Below, piece after piece: positions 16,049 to 23,996 of a stretch of DNA of 64,000 nucleotides. The notes under the pieces are model-generated. The model did no database searches and had not been told where the DNA came from. It was given only the letters and a program-made list of their open reading frames with translations. Numbering within the stretch: position 1 is the stretch's first letter; each line of letters opens with the position of its first letter. Position numbers and translations under genes: made by a program. This DNA is from Ardenticatenaceae bacterium. GTDB lineage: Bacteria; Chloroflexota; Anaerolineae; Promineifilales; Promineifilaceae. The stretch is taken from NCBI GenBank assembly GCA_020634315.1, contig JACKBV010000002.1, positions 1 through 64,000 on the forward strand, read 5' to 3'.

Positions 16049-18085
16049 GTGTTATCAGATTCTCACATTCAACAAGAGGTCAAAGCCCGTATTCCGCACA
16101 CCTGGCCGCTGTTTTTTGCGCGGCACGGCCGTTTCACTCCCATCCAGCAGCAAGCCATCCCGCCAATACTTGACGGCCATGACACCCTCGTCATCGCCGC
16201 CACCGCCTCCGGTAAGACCGAAGCTGTCATTGCTCCACTCCTGGAACGAAATTGGGAAGCCTTCAAGCAAGCTGGTTTACAACTGCTCTACATCTGCCCC
16301 ACACGCGCCCTGGTACGTGATTTATACCAACGTTTGCAGCCAATTTTAGACAATACAAGTATCACCATCGGCATGAAAACGGGTGATGTAACAATGGCAC
16401 AAACAATGCCCGCCATTCTACTGACCACCCCGGAATCCACCGATTCGCTGCTTACCCGCATCCCCAAGGCATTCACGCAGCTACAGACCATCGTCATAGA
16501 CGAAATTCACCTCTTCGACAATACCCCGCGCGGTGATCATCTGCGCTGTCTGCTGCTGCGTATTGAGCGCATCCGCCACTATGCCGATCCCGCAGTTATG
16601 CCAACACAGCGTGTCGCCTTGTCGGCGACAGTGCCTGACCCGGCTGGGGTGGCCGGGCGATATTTGCACAACGGCGTGATTGTGCAGGTTCCTGGCGGGC
16701 GGGCGATTGCGGCAGAGATACGGCCGTTATACACCCTCGCCGAACTGATTGACGCCCTCAGCCAACGCGCCGCCTACAAATCACTCATCTTCTGCAATTC
16801 GCGGGAACAAGTGGAAGAAACGGCCGTTACCCTACGCCAACAACTACCCCACCACGCCGACATCTTCGTCCATTACAGCAACCTTGACGCCACCATGCGC
16901 CGCGACGTAGAAGAACGCTTTGCCGCCGCAGCAACGGCCGTTTGCATTGCCACCACCACCCTCGAACTCGGCATAGACATCGGCAGCATAGACGACGTGG
17001 TACTGCTCGGCGCCCCGCCCGACCTCAACACCTTCATGCAGCGCATCGGGCGCGGCAGCCGCCGCCTGCCCCACACCCAGGTTCTCTGTATGCCCCAAAC
17101 CCCCGGCGAATGGGCACGCTTTGAAGCCATGCTTACCCTGGCCGCAGACGAAAACCATCAATCATCCATAGCCAATCGCCAGAGCACAACTTACGGCTTC
17201 CGCCCCTCCATTCTCATTCAACAAATCTTCAGTCTCATCAAACAAAGCCCGACCGGCAGCATACGTCTGGCCGACCTGCGCCACATTGCGCCGCCAGAAA
17301 TGACCAGTGCTAACCTGTATAAAATTGTGTCACAGCTCACGCTTACCGACTATTTACAAACAGGGCGTCCAGGCGAATGGAAACCGGACGAAAAATTACA
17401 AGACCTATTCGACAAACACGATATTTACAGCAACATTGGCGTAGATACAGAAGGAATAACGGCCGTAGATGCACATACAGGCCACATCATTGCCCACACA
17501 GATCGCAGCTACAATCCTGGAACCGTTCTCCTTTTTGGTGGTCGCCCCATGGCCGTTGTCTGGGCTGGAGAGCGTCAGTTTGGCCTGAAATCCGTACCCG
17601 GTACACCAGCAAGCGAAGTCCTCCGCTTCCATAAATCTTATATCACCATCCCCTATCAAATCACACAAACAGTAGCCCACTCATTAAACATTCCCAGCCA
17701 CCAATTTGTACGATTACCCCAGAAACCCGGTTTCTACTTGTTTCATTTTTGGGGAACTGTATGGGGAGAGCTGCTGGCTTCCGTCCTACAAACCCAGGGT
17801 ATCACAGCCACCGCCATCAACGAATATTGCTTATTTACCCATGAACCCCTTCTGCAACTCCCTCCCTGCGATACAAAACTATGGCACCGTTCAGTTACTA
17901 ACATCAGAGACAGGCTCGTCAACCATCTGGAAATGGGCCGTTTTCATCGCCTATTACCCGCTGATATTGCATTAGAGGCCATTATCCAACAACTCAATTT
18001 CCCCCAATTCCAAACCCTCTATCAAGAGACTTCCATCATCGACCAGCCAACAATCTACGAACAACTGCATTGGTTAATCCAGTAA
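16049..18085 (+). CDS. Lhr-like superfamily II DEAD/DEAH helicase
   Basis: 678 residues starting at GTG 16049, 15 bases after the second ATPase. Helicase motifs: FTPIQQQAI (Q-motif), IAATASGKTEA (I, about 50), CPTRALVRDL (Ia), LLTTPES, VIDEIHLFD (II, about 150), ALSATVPDP (III, about 190), TTTLELGIDIG and QRIGRGSR (VI, about 332). The roughly 330-residue C-terminal part is not a standard full Lhr tail. The organisation recalls BrxHI, the helicase partner of BrxD in BREX, by analogy. Two short palindromic-repeat-like stretches appear within the frame: NHQSSIANRQS (near 17157) and QKPGFYL (17719-17739, over the inverted repeat AGAAACC-C-GGTTTCT). Both look like intergenic repeats absorbed into coding sequence. 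Confidence 0.85.
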   Translation: MLSDSHIQQEVKARIPHTWPLFFARHGRFTPIQQQAIPPILDGHDTLVIAATASGKTEAVIAPLLERNWEAFKQAGLQLLYICPTRALVRDLYQRLQPILDNTSITIGMKTGDVTMAQTMPAILLTTPESTDSLLTRIPKAFTQLQTIVIDEIHLFDNTPRGDHLRCLLLRIERIRHYADPAVMPTQRVALSATVPDPAGVAGRYLHNGVIVQVPGGRAIAAEIRPLYTLAELIDALSQRAAYKSLIFCNSREQVEETAVTLRQQLPHHADIFVHYSNLDATMRRDVEERFAAAATAVCIATTTLELGIDIGSIDDVVLLGAPPDLNTFMQRIGRGSRRLPHTQVLCMPQTPGEWARFEAMLTLAADENHQSSIANRQSTTYGFRPSILIQQIFSLIKQSPTGSIRLADLRHIAPPEMTSANLYKIVSQLTLTDYLQTGRPGEWKPDEKLQDLFDKHDIYSNIGVDTEGITAVDAHTGHIIAHTDRSYNPGTVLLFGGRPMAVVWAGERQFGLKSVPGTPASEVLRFHKSYITIPYQITQTVAHSLNIPSHQFVRLPQKPGFYLFHFWGTVWGELLASVLQTQGITATAINEYCLFTHEPLLQLPPCDTKLWHRSVTNIRDRLVNHLEMGRFHRLLPADIALEAIIQQLNFPQFQTLYQETSIIDQPTIYEQLHWLIQ

Positions 18086-18462
18086 GCACCTTCACTAAAA
18101 ATGGCGTGAATAGAGCGGTTGTTTTGTACGTATTTTCTTCGTGGTTGTTGAATTACACAATCGCTCGCCCTACGCTATTTTGGGCGAAGGTGTTGAAAAG
18201 CCGGAGCCAATATTAATGGCTCGCATTATTGACAAAGTTTCACGGCTGGGGAGGATTCAGCCCCCTCTCTCCGCTTCTATCGCTTCGTAATTTGGCGAGG
18301 GTATTGTAATATTAATTACGGCCGTTTACCGGGCACAACCATGTAAATGCATTCATTAGGCATTGACCAGAGATGACATTCGTCAGGTGACACGGCCGTT
18401 TCCTTTGTGCTATTGTGTGCCAGTAGTCAGATAGAGGAAAGCAATGAGGAGGGTTTCACACC
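18086..18462. other. Gene-free stretch before the STAND gene
   Basis: 377 bases without a supportable gene. It holds two ACGGCCGT palindromes (near 18319 and 18392), and a good ribosome binding site (GGAGGG) precedes the next ATG. I see no clear terminator or promoter. The cluster and the STAND gene are therefore probably separate transcripts. Confidence 0.5.
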
Positions 18463-20238
18463 ATGTCCAAAAACAAACCCAGTTGGCAAAGCATTAGAAA
18501 AAAACGACAGCAACAAGAGTTTGTCGGCCGTACCGAGCAACTGGCCCAATTTCGCCAAAACCTGGCGCTGCCCTATGATGATGAGCAGCGTTTGTTCCTG
18601 TACAATATTTGGGGGCAAGGAGGCGTGGGCAAAACAACCCTGCTGCACCGCTTCCAACAAATCGCCCAAAGCGCCAATTGCGTGACTGCCCTGACAAACG
18701 AAGCAGAAACCGATGTGCCGGCCGTCATGGCCCGCCTTGTTCGGCAATTTCAGGAACAAGGTCACGATTGTTCTAATTTCGGCAAGCGGTACCAGGTCTA
18801 CCGGCAAAAACGAGAAGAGTTAGAAGCCTCCCCCGATGCGCCACAGGGCTTTGCCGCCTTTGCTGCTCGCACGTTGGTCAAGACAGGCGTCCATTTTGCC
18901 CGCCGCGTCCCCGTTGGTGGTGCAATTTTTGATCTGGTAGATGAAGATGTTGTGGCAACCCAGGCAAGCGAGTGGGCTGAATACGTTCGCCGTCAATTAA
19001 CAAACAAAGACGAAGTAAGCCTGATACTTAACCCGGAAGCCATACTCACCCCCTTGTTTCTGCAAGACCTACAAGACATCGCCGAAGAGAAAACACTGCT
19101 GCTGCTATTTGATACCTACGAACGCACCGGTTCTATCCTTGATAACTGGCTCCGTGACGTTTTGGACTGCCGTTTTGGCGACCTGTTCCCCAATTTCGTC
19201 ATCGTGATCAGCGGCCGTGAATCGCTCGATCCAAACCAGTGGTCAGCCTTTGCCAGTGTGTTAGGACAATTTCCCCTCAACCCGTTTACAGAGTCCGAAG
19301 CCCGCGAATATCTGTCGTTAAAAGATGTTACAAACGAAGAGGTTATTCAGGTGATTTTACAGCTTTCCGGACGCTTGCCGATTTTGGTGGCTACACTAGC
19401 CATGGAAAGCCCGGATGACCCGGCTCGAATTGGGGATGCAACGGGAACGGCCGTTGAGCGCTTCCTGAAATGGGTTGACGATCCCCACCAGAGGCAAATC
19501 GCCCTAAATGCCGCCCTGCCGCGCCATTTCAATCAGGACATATTAGCCCTCTTGTCTCCTGAACATGGGCAGCAGCTTTTTGACTGGCTGAAAAAGATGC
19601 CTTTTGTCATGAAACGTATGGATGATATGGGCTGGGAATACCATGACGTGGTACGCACCCAAATGTTACGCTACCAACGGCGCCAATCCCCACGCAATTG
19701 GAGTGCGTTACAAGGCACATTGGCTGCCTATTTTGAGCATGAACGAGACAACTTGAAGTTGGCTATCAAAGAAGGTGCGCGTGACGATACCTGGCAAAGA
19801 GTATCCCTGGCAGCGCTGTATCATAACCTGTGCAAAGCCCCCCAGGAACACCTGAAATTCGCACTCAATGGATTTATTACAGCTCTGGATGCCAGTCGCG
19901 CTTTTGCTAAAAAATGGGCTGCGGTGATGATTCAATGCGGCGTTGACGCCGACCACGACGACCTGGAGCAGTGGGGGCATCGTCTGGCGCAGGGTGTAGA
20001 GGATTATGAAAACGATCAGTATGCACAAGCGGCAGCCATGTTTTCGGCACTCCTGCAACACACCAAAATTGAACCGGCACAAAACGCCATTATCCTCGCC
20101 TGGCGCGGCGAGACCTACGCGCAGATGGCACGGTATGAGGAGGCGCTGCACGACTTCGACCACGCCATCGCACTCAAGCCAGACGAGGCATCGGCCATCG
20201 CCCTGCGCGGCGAGACCTACCAGCAGATGGAACGATGA
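18463..20238 (+). CDS. STAND (NB-ARC-like) NTPase with TPR start, truncated by frameshift
   Basis: 591 residues as it stands. After a short basic leader, FVGRTEQLAQF opens a STAND module. Walker A is WGQGGVGKTTLLHRF at about 48-62, Walker B is LLLLFDTYER at about 210, VIVISGRESL is sensor-like, and LSGRLPILVATLA is the GLPL equivalent at about 305. A winged-helix region and an alpha-helical arm follow, then the first TPR (about 558 on). STAND proteins are molecular switches; many bacterial ones (Avs and related) sense phage proteins through C-terminal repeats. Here there is no N-terminal effector domain, so output would need a partner. The frame ends at TGA 20236, where the second TPR lacks two bases relative to its sisters (GAACGATGAGG against GAACGATATGAGG). 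The intact protein would reach 21958. Confidence 0.85.
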   Translation: MSKNKPSWQSIRKKRQQQEFVGRTEQLAQFRQNLALPYDDEQRLFLYNIWGQGGVGKTTLLHRFQQIAQSANCVTALTNEAETDVPAVMARLVRQFQEQGHDCSNFGKRYQVYRQKREELEASPDAPQGFAAFAARTLVKTGVHFARRVPVGGAIFDLVDEDVVATQASEWAEYVRRQLTNKDEVSLILNPEAILTPLFLQDLQDIAEEKTLLLLFDTYERTGSILDNWLRDVLDCRFGDLFPNFVIVISGRESLDPNQWSAFASVLGQFPLNPFTESEAREYLSLKDVTNEEVIQVILQLSGRLPILVATLAMESPDDPARIGDATGTAVERFLKWVDDPHQRQIALNAALPRHFNQDILALLSPEHGQQLFDWLKKMPFVMKRMDDMGWEYHDVVRTQMLRYQRRQSPRNWSALQGTLAAYFEHERDNLKLAIKEGARDDTWQRVSLAALYHNLCKAPQEHLKFALNGFITALDASRAFAKKWAAVMIQCGVDADHDDLEQWGHRLAQGVEDYENDQYAQAAAMFSALLQHTKIEPAQNAIILAWRGETYAQMARYEEALHDFDHAIALKPDEASAIALRGETYQQMER

Positions 20239-21664
20239 GGAGGCGCTGCACGACTTCGACCACGTCATTGCACTCAATCCGGAGAATGCATGGGCCATCG
20301 CCCTGCGCGGCTTGACCTACCGGCTGATGGCACGGTATGAGGAGGCGCTGCGCGACTTCGACCACGCCATTGCACTCGATCCCGACTATGCATGGGCCAT
20401 CGCCAGTCGCGGCTTGACCTACCAGCAGATGGAACAGTATGAGGAAGGCGCGCTGCGCGACTTCGACCACGCCATTGCCCTCGATCCCGACGAGGCATCG
20501 GCCATCGCCAGTCGCGGCTTGACCTACCAGCAGATGGAACAGTATGAGGAGGCGCTGCGCGACTTCGACCACGCCATTGCCCTCGATCCCGACGAGGCAT
20601 CGGCCATCGCCAGTCGCGGCTTGACCTACCAGCAGATGGAACAGTATGAGGAGGCGCTGCGCGACTTCGACCACGCTATTGCTCTTAACCCGAACAAGGA
20701 AGGGGCCATCGTTTTACGCGGCTTGACCTATCGGCTGATGGCACGGTATGAGGAGGCGCTGCGCGACTTCGACCACGCCATTGCCCTCGATCCCGACGAG
20801 GCATCGGCCATCGCCAGTCGCGGCGAGACCTACCGGCTGATGGCACGGTATGAGGAGGCGCTGCACGACTTCGACCACGCCATTGCCCTCGATCCCGACT
20901 ATGCATGGGCTATCGCCCGGCGCGGCGAGACCTACCAGCAGATGGAACGATATGAGGAGGCGCTGCGCGACTTCGACCACGCCATTGCACTCAAGCCAGA
21001 TAATGCATGGGCCATCGCCCTGCGCGGCGAGACCTACCAGCAGATGGAACGATATGAGGAGGCGCTGCGCGACTTCGACCACGCCATTGCACTCAAGCCA
21101 GATAATGCATGGGCCATCGCCCTGCGCGGCTTGACCTACCAGCAGATGGAACGATATGAGGAGGCGCTGCGCGACTTCGACCACGCCATTGCACTCAAGC
21201 CAGATAATGCATGGGCCATCGCCCTGCGCGGCTTGACCTACCAGCAGATGGAACAGTATGAGGAGGCGCTGCGCGACTTCGACCACGTCATTGCCCTCAA
21301 GCCGGACAATGCATCGGCCATCGCCCTGCGCGGCTTGACCTACCAGCAGATGGAACAGTATGAGGAGGCGCTGCGCGATTTCGACCACGTCATTGCCCTC
21401 AAGCCGGACAATGCATCGGCCATCGCCAGTCGCGGCGAGACCTACCAGCAAATGGCACGGTATGAGGAGGCGCTGTGCGACTTCGACCACGCCATTGCAC
21501 TCAAGCCAGACGAGGCATGGGTCATCGCCCGTCGCGGCGAGACCTACCAGCAAATGGCACGGTATGAGGAGGCGCTGTGCGACTTCGACCGCGCCATTGC
21601 ACTCAATGCGAGCGCCGATTGGTATCATTACCAGCGCGGCTTAACGTACCAGGCAATGGGACAG
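20134..21664 (+). repeat. Fifteen tandem 102-bp TPR-coding units
   Basis: A unit of 34 codons repeats fifteen times, each encoding YEEALRDFDHAIALxPDxA followed by AIAxRGxTYQQMER. Neighbouring copies are almost identical at DNA level, including synonymous sites, which implies recent amplification or gene conversion. Unit 2 lacks two bases and unit 4 has three extra bases (an added codon, EEGAL). A sixteenth, diverged repeat follows. Confidence 0.92.
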
Positions 21665-21958
21665 CCAGAAAAGGCCACGGCCGATTTTACTCAGGCCATT
21701 ACCCCGGCTCAAATTGATTACGACGCCAATCCCCAAGAGTGGCGTAACACCTTTAATCTGGCTTTGTACAGGTTGGCAGCCGGTCACACGCAGGAGGCGA
21801 AACGCCTTTACCAGGAAGCCATTCAAGCCCCTGCGAATTTCATCCGCGAAGCCATCACTGACCTGGATGACTTGCTACACCTTTTCCCAGACCATGCCCA
21901 GGCAGCAGCCATGCGCACCTTCTTGCAAGAGGCACTTGCTCCACACGCTGATTTGTAA
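20237..21958 (+). pseudogene. Detached C-terminal TPR part of the STAND protein (frameshifted)
   Basis: This frame continues the STAND protein one frame over, from GAG at 20237. It encodes the remaining fourteen near-identical TPR units and a non-repetitive C-terminus of about 100 residues containing YRLAAGHTQEAKRLYQEAI and ending APHADL. By itself it has no convincing start or ribosome binding site, so it is best read as part of the gene starting at 18463. A sequencing error, a true inactivating deletion, phase-variable slippage, or +1 recoding at CGA-TGA would all explain the break; no strong internal Shine-Dalgarno or slippery sequence favours programmed recoding. No ACGGCCGT copy falls in this whole segment. 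Confidence 0.75.
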
Positions 21959-22335
21959 TGTGATGAGCCGGACACCCTTTCTTGACTATTTACTCAGGGA
22001 GGAGACAACATCAGCGCAAGCTCAACACCATGCACGAAAAGCTAACCTCCCGGAGGTTGTCAATGGCACGCTCGCCACATGAGACAAACCTCCGGGAGGC
22101 TGTTTGCGAAGGAAACTTCACTAACTGTCATTGACCCCCATGAATAAAAATCGTAGGTCGGATTGCTAATCCGACCATCGGATTAACAATCCGATTTACG
22201 CAGAAGAGTTGCACATCGCATATTAATCCCAAAATACGCAATACGTAATACGTAACAACCACCCAACCCAAATTATCAAGCAGCAAGACAGCTCATGGGG
22301 AAACCAGAATAAGCCAGACAAGCAAAAACCGGCAT
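21959..22335. repeat. Gene-free stretch with two palindromic repeat families
   Basis: No gene is supportable here. It contains AACCTCCCGGAGGTT at 22044-22058, a near copy AACCTCCGGGAGGCT at 22086-22100, and the GTAGGTCGG element copy 2 at about 22140-22200. All are related to elements at 9297-9392 and 12374-12429. Confidence 0.65.
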
Positions 22336-22370
22336 AAAAAAAGGCCACTACCCATGTAGTGGCCTTTTTA
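22336..22370 (-). terminator. Terminator of the tRNA gene
   Basis: A perfect stem, AAGGCCACTAC with its complement, around loop CCAT is followed on the minus strand by a long T-run. It starts directly after the 3' end of the tRNA. The opposite strand also has a T-run, so it may work both ways. Confidence 0.85.
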
Positions 22371-22371
22371 G

Positions 22372-22444
22372 TGGCGCCAACTGGACTTGAACCAGTGACC
22401 TAGGGCTTATGAGTCCCGCGCTCTGCCAACTGAGCTATGGCGCC
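22372..22444 (-). tRNA. tRNA with anticodon CAU, probably elongator Met
   Basis: 73 bases on minus. The acceptor GGCGCCA pairs perfectly with TGGCGCC, the discriminator is A and CCA is not encoded. The D-arm is GCTC/GAGC and the T-arm ACTGG-TTCAAGT-CCAGT. The loop CTCATAA gives anticodon CAU. G1-C72 and C11-G24 exclude the initiator type, so it is elongator Met, or Ile with lysidine. The anticodon stem CGGGA/GCCCT has only three canonical pairs, with mismatches at 27-43 and 31-39. Confidence 0.9.
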
Positions 22445-22507
22445 AAAGCGACGGACATTATAGCCAAACCCCACCGTTTTGCCAAGACTTTTTTGCGGCA
22501 ATTTGCG

Positions 22508-22996
22508 CTATAACGTTATGATTTCCGCTTGATTGGCGTCTGTGTCATAAACGGCATAAGTGCCACGCCCTTTCCAGCCCATGACATCGCCGGGATTCAG
22601 CCAGAGGCAGCCCCCAAAATATTGCACATGCTGTTCATGGGTATGCCCAGAAAAAACAGCTTGATAATCGCCGGTACGCGCCAATGCCTGCGCATAAAAT
22701 GGATAATGGGTGACGGCAATTTTCACACCACCCAATTCCAGTTCGGCAAATTCGCCATGAAGCAGCATTTGCGGATGGTTGGCGGCCATTTTTAGCATCG
22801 TAAAGCGATCACCATCCCCATTGCCAAACACGGCGTGAATCTCGCCGGGGAATGTCAGCATCTCGCGCAAGGGAATTGGCGAACAAAAATCGCCGCAAAA
22901 AATGAGGGTTTGGATCCCCCTGGCAATATACGCATCCAACATGGCCCGCAAATTCGTTAAGTTATCGTGGACATCAGAAAATACGCCGATTAACAT
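22508..22996 (-). CDS. YfcE/MJ0936-type metallophosphoesterase
   Basis: 162 residues, the usual size of this family of cytoplasmic dinuclear-metal phosphodiesterases. The metal ligands are all visible: SDVHDN (Asp and His, about 8-13), CGDF (about 34), GNGDGD (about 58), THYP (about 95) and GHTHEQ (about 117). The physiological substrate is unknown; relatives cleave artificial phosphodiesters and possibly cyclic nucleotides. It lies alone downstream of the flavin reductase-like gene on the same strand with a 21-base gap, so the two may be cotranscribed, and upstream of the tRNA. The start ATG at 22996 begins immediately with the core motif MLIGVFSDVH. Confidence 0.92.
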   Translation of the reverse strand: MLIGVFSDVHDNLTNLRAMLDAYIARGIQTLIFCGDFCSPIPLREMLTFPGEIHAVFGNGDGDRFTMLKMAANHPQMLLHGEFAELELGGVKIAVTHYPFYAQALARTGDYQAVFSGHTHEQHVQYFGGCLWLNPGDVMGWKGRGTYAVYDTDANQAEIITL

Positions 22997-23017
22997 GTGT
23001 CGATTTCTCCCAAAAGG

Positions 23018-23536
23018 CTAACGATAGCGCCACTGTTCACCCAAGGTGGCAAAATCTTTATGGCTGAGGTAGATGATGGGGTGTTTTTGTTGGGGGTGGC
23101 TGATGCCGTGAATGGCAACGACATCGAGAACGAAGGGCACAAATTCACGCGAAGCCAATTCTGTCAACTCGCGGAATACGGTGGTTTCATAAATGGTTTC
23201 TGCGCCGGATATGAGCTTTGTGTGCTGCAACTGCTCGGCGGGAAGCCAGTTAAAACCCAGCCGTTCCGCTTTGTCCCCTTCGCGCCCGCTGATGTAACCG
23301 GCACGCACAACGCGTGCGCGTTCTGACCAGGGCATAAAATGAACGGCCGCTTCCCCCAATTCGCGCAGCAGTTGCAGGCTGTAATTGCCAACTCCCATGC
23401 AAATCAGGAAGCGAAATGGTTCTTTGGAAATAACCGTCCAGTAACCCATTGGCAGCATATTATCGCCAATGGACACCAGGGCGACGTGCTGTGGAAAAAA
23501 GCCTGCATTAAACGGGGCATGGATAGATGGATTCAT
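23018..23536 (-). CDS. Flavin reductase-like (FMN-binding split barrel) protein
   Basis: 172 residues. The layout PQHVALVSIGDNMLPMGYWTVISKEPFRFLICMG with NYSLQLLRELGEAAVHFMPW is that of flavin reductase or DIM6/NTAB-type FMN-binding split barrels, which reduce or store flavin. It ends with FVPFVLDVVAIHG, the usual last strands. The exact partner is unknown. The start at 23536 is chosen because AAGGAGTGGCTG directly precedes ATG; an upstream in-frame ATG lies in the 107-bp tandem repeat. The ribosome binding site itself falls in the first repeat unit. Confidence 0.8.
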   Translation of the reverse strand: MNPSIHAPFNAGFFPQHVALVSIGDNMLPMGYWTVISKEPFRFLICMGVGNYSLQLLRELGEAAVHFMPWSERARVVRAGYISGREGDKAERLGFNWLPAEQLQHTKLISGAETIYETTVFRELTELASREFVPFVLDVVAIHGISHPQQKHPIIYLSHKDFATLGEQWRYR

Positions 23537-23542
23537 CAGCCA

Positions 23543-23863
23543 CTCCTTCGCAAATAACTTAACGCAAAGACGCAAAGGTGCAGAGAAAAAGAAATTCTAA
23601 CGTCCTTCGCGCGTTTTCATTCACGGTGGTCGGCGACAGCCAGTGAAATCTCCTTCGAAAATAATTTAACGCAAAGACGCAAAGATGCAGAGAAAAAGAA
23701 ATTCTAACGTCCTTCGCGCGTTTTCATTCACGGTGGTCGGCGACAGCCAGTGAAATCTCCTTCGAAAATAATTTAACGCAAAGACGCAAAGATGCAGAGA
23801 AAAAGAAATTCTAACGTCCTTCGCGCGTTTTCATTCATGGTGGTCGGCGACAGCCGGTGAAGT
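23543..23863. repeat. Three tandem copies of a 107-bp intergenic repeat
   Basis: Units start at 23543, 23650 and 23757, exactly 107 bases apart and almost identical. Each holds TTAACGCAAAGACGCAAAG, TTCTAACGTCCTTCGCGCG and GGTGGTCGGCGACAGCC. Each also has CTCCTTCG, the complement of a ribosome binding site, and in unit 1 this is used by the flavin reductase-like gene. The array is noncoding and lies upstream of that gene. Confidence 0.92.
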
Positions 23864-23878
23864 CTCTCCTGAAACCAG

Positions 23879-23932
23879 TCTCGCGGAGGTTTATTTCACG
23901 AAGTAATCGCTTCTGTGAAAACCTCCGCGAGA
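23879..23932. repeat. 54-bp inverted repeat
   Basis: TCTCGCGGAGGTTT (23879-23892) pairs perfectly with 23919-23932, with partial pairing further in (TTTCAC with GTGAAA, GAAG with CTTC). It lies between the 107-bp array and the SET gene, downstream of the latter. There is no T-run, so it is probably a dispersed palindromic element rather than a terminator. Confidence 0.7.
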
Positions 23933-23996
23933 CATTATATGAGCAGGCTTGCCTTGCTGGCAACCGTTGTGGGGACAAGCTCCCGTTACGCCATTT

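Noticed and set aside
12441..18085. Complete BREX or restriction-modification locus
   Set aside because: No methyltransferase, PglZ phosphatase, Lon protease or endonuclease gene can be seen in or next to the cluster.
20225..20245. Programmed +1 frameshift as in prfB
   Set aside because: The stop and frame would fit, but there is no upstream Shine-Dalgarno-like stimulator or slippery codon; comparison with sister repeats shows a simple 2-base deletion.
20714..21628. 304-codon minus frame of repeats opposite the TPR array
   Set aside because: Its periodicity mirrors the 102-bp TPR repeat; no start signal or known fold.
20134..21664. CRISPR or noncoding satellite
   Set aside because: The 102-bp units are an open TPR-coding frame with 34-residue period.
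22372..22444. Initiator tRNA-fMet
   Set aside because: G1-C72 is paired and position 11-24 is C-G, both elongator features, despite a GGG/CCC stem and AGGTC variable loop.
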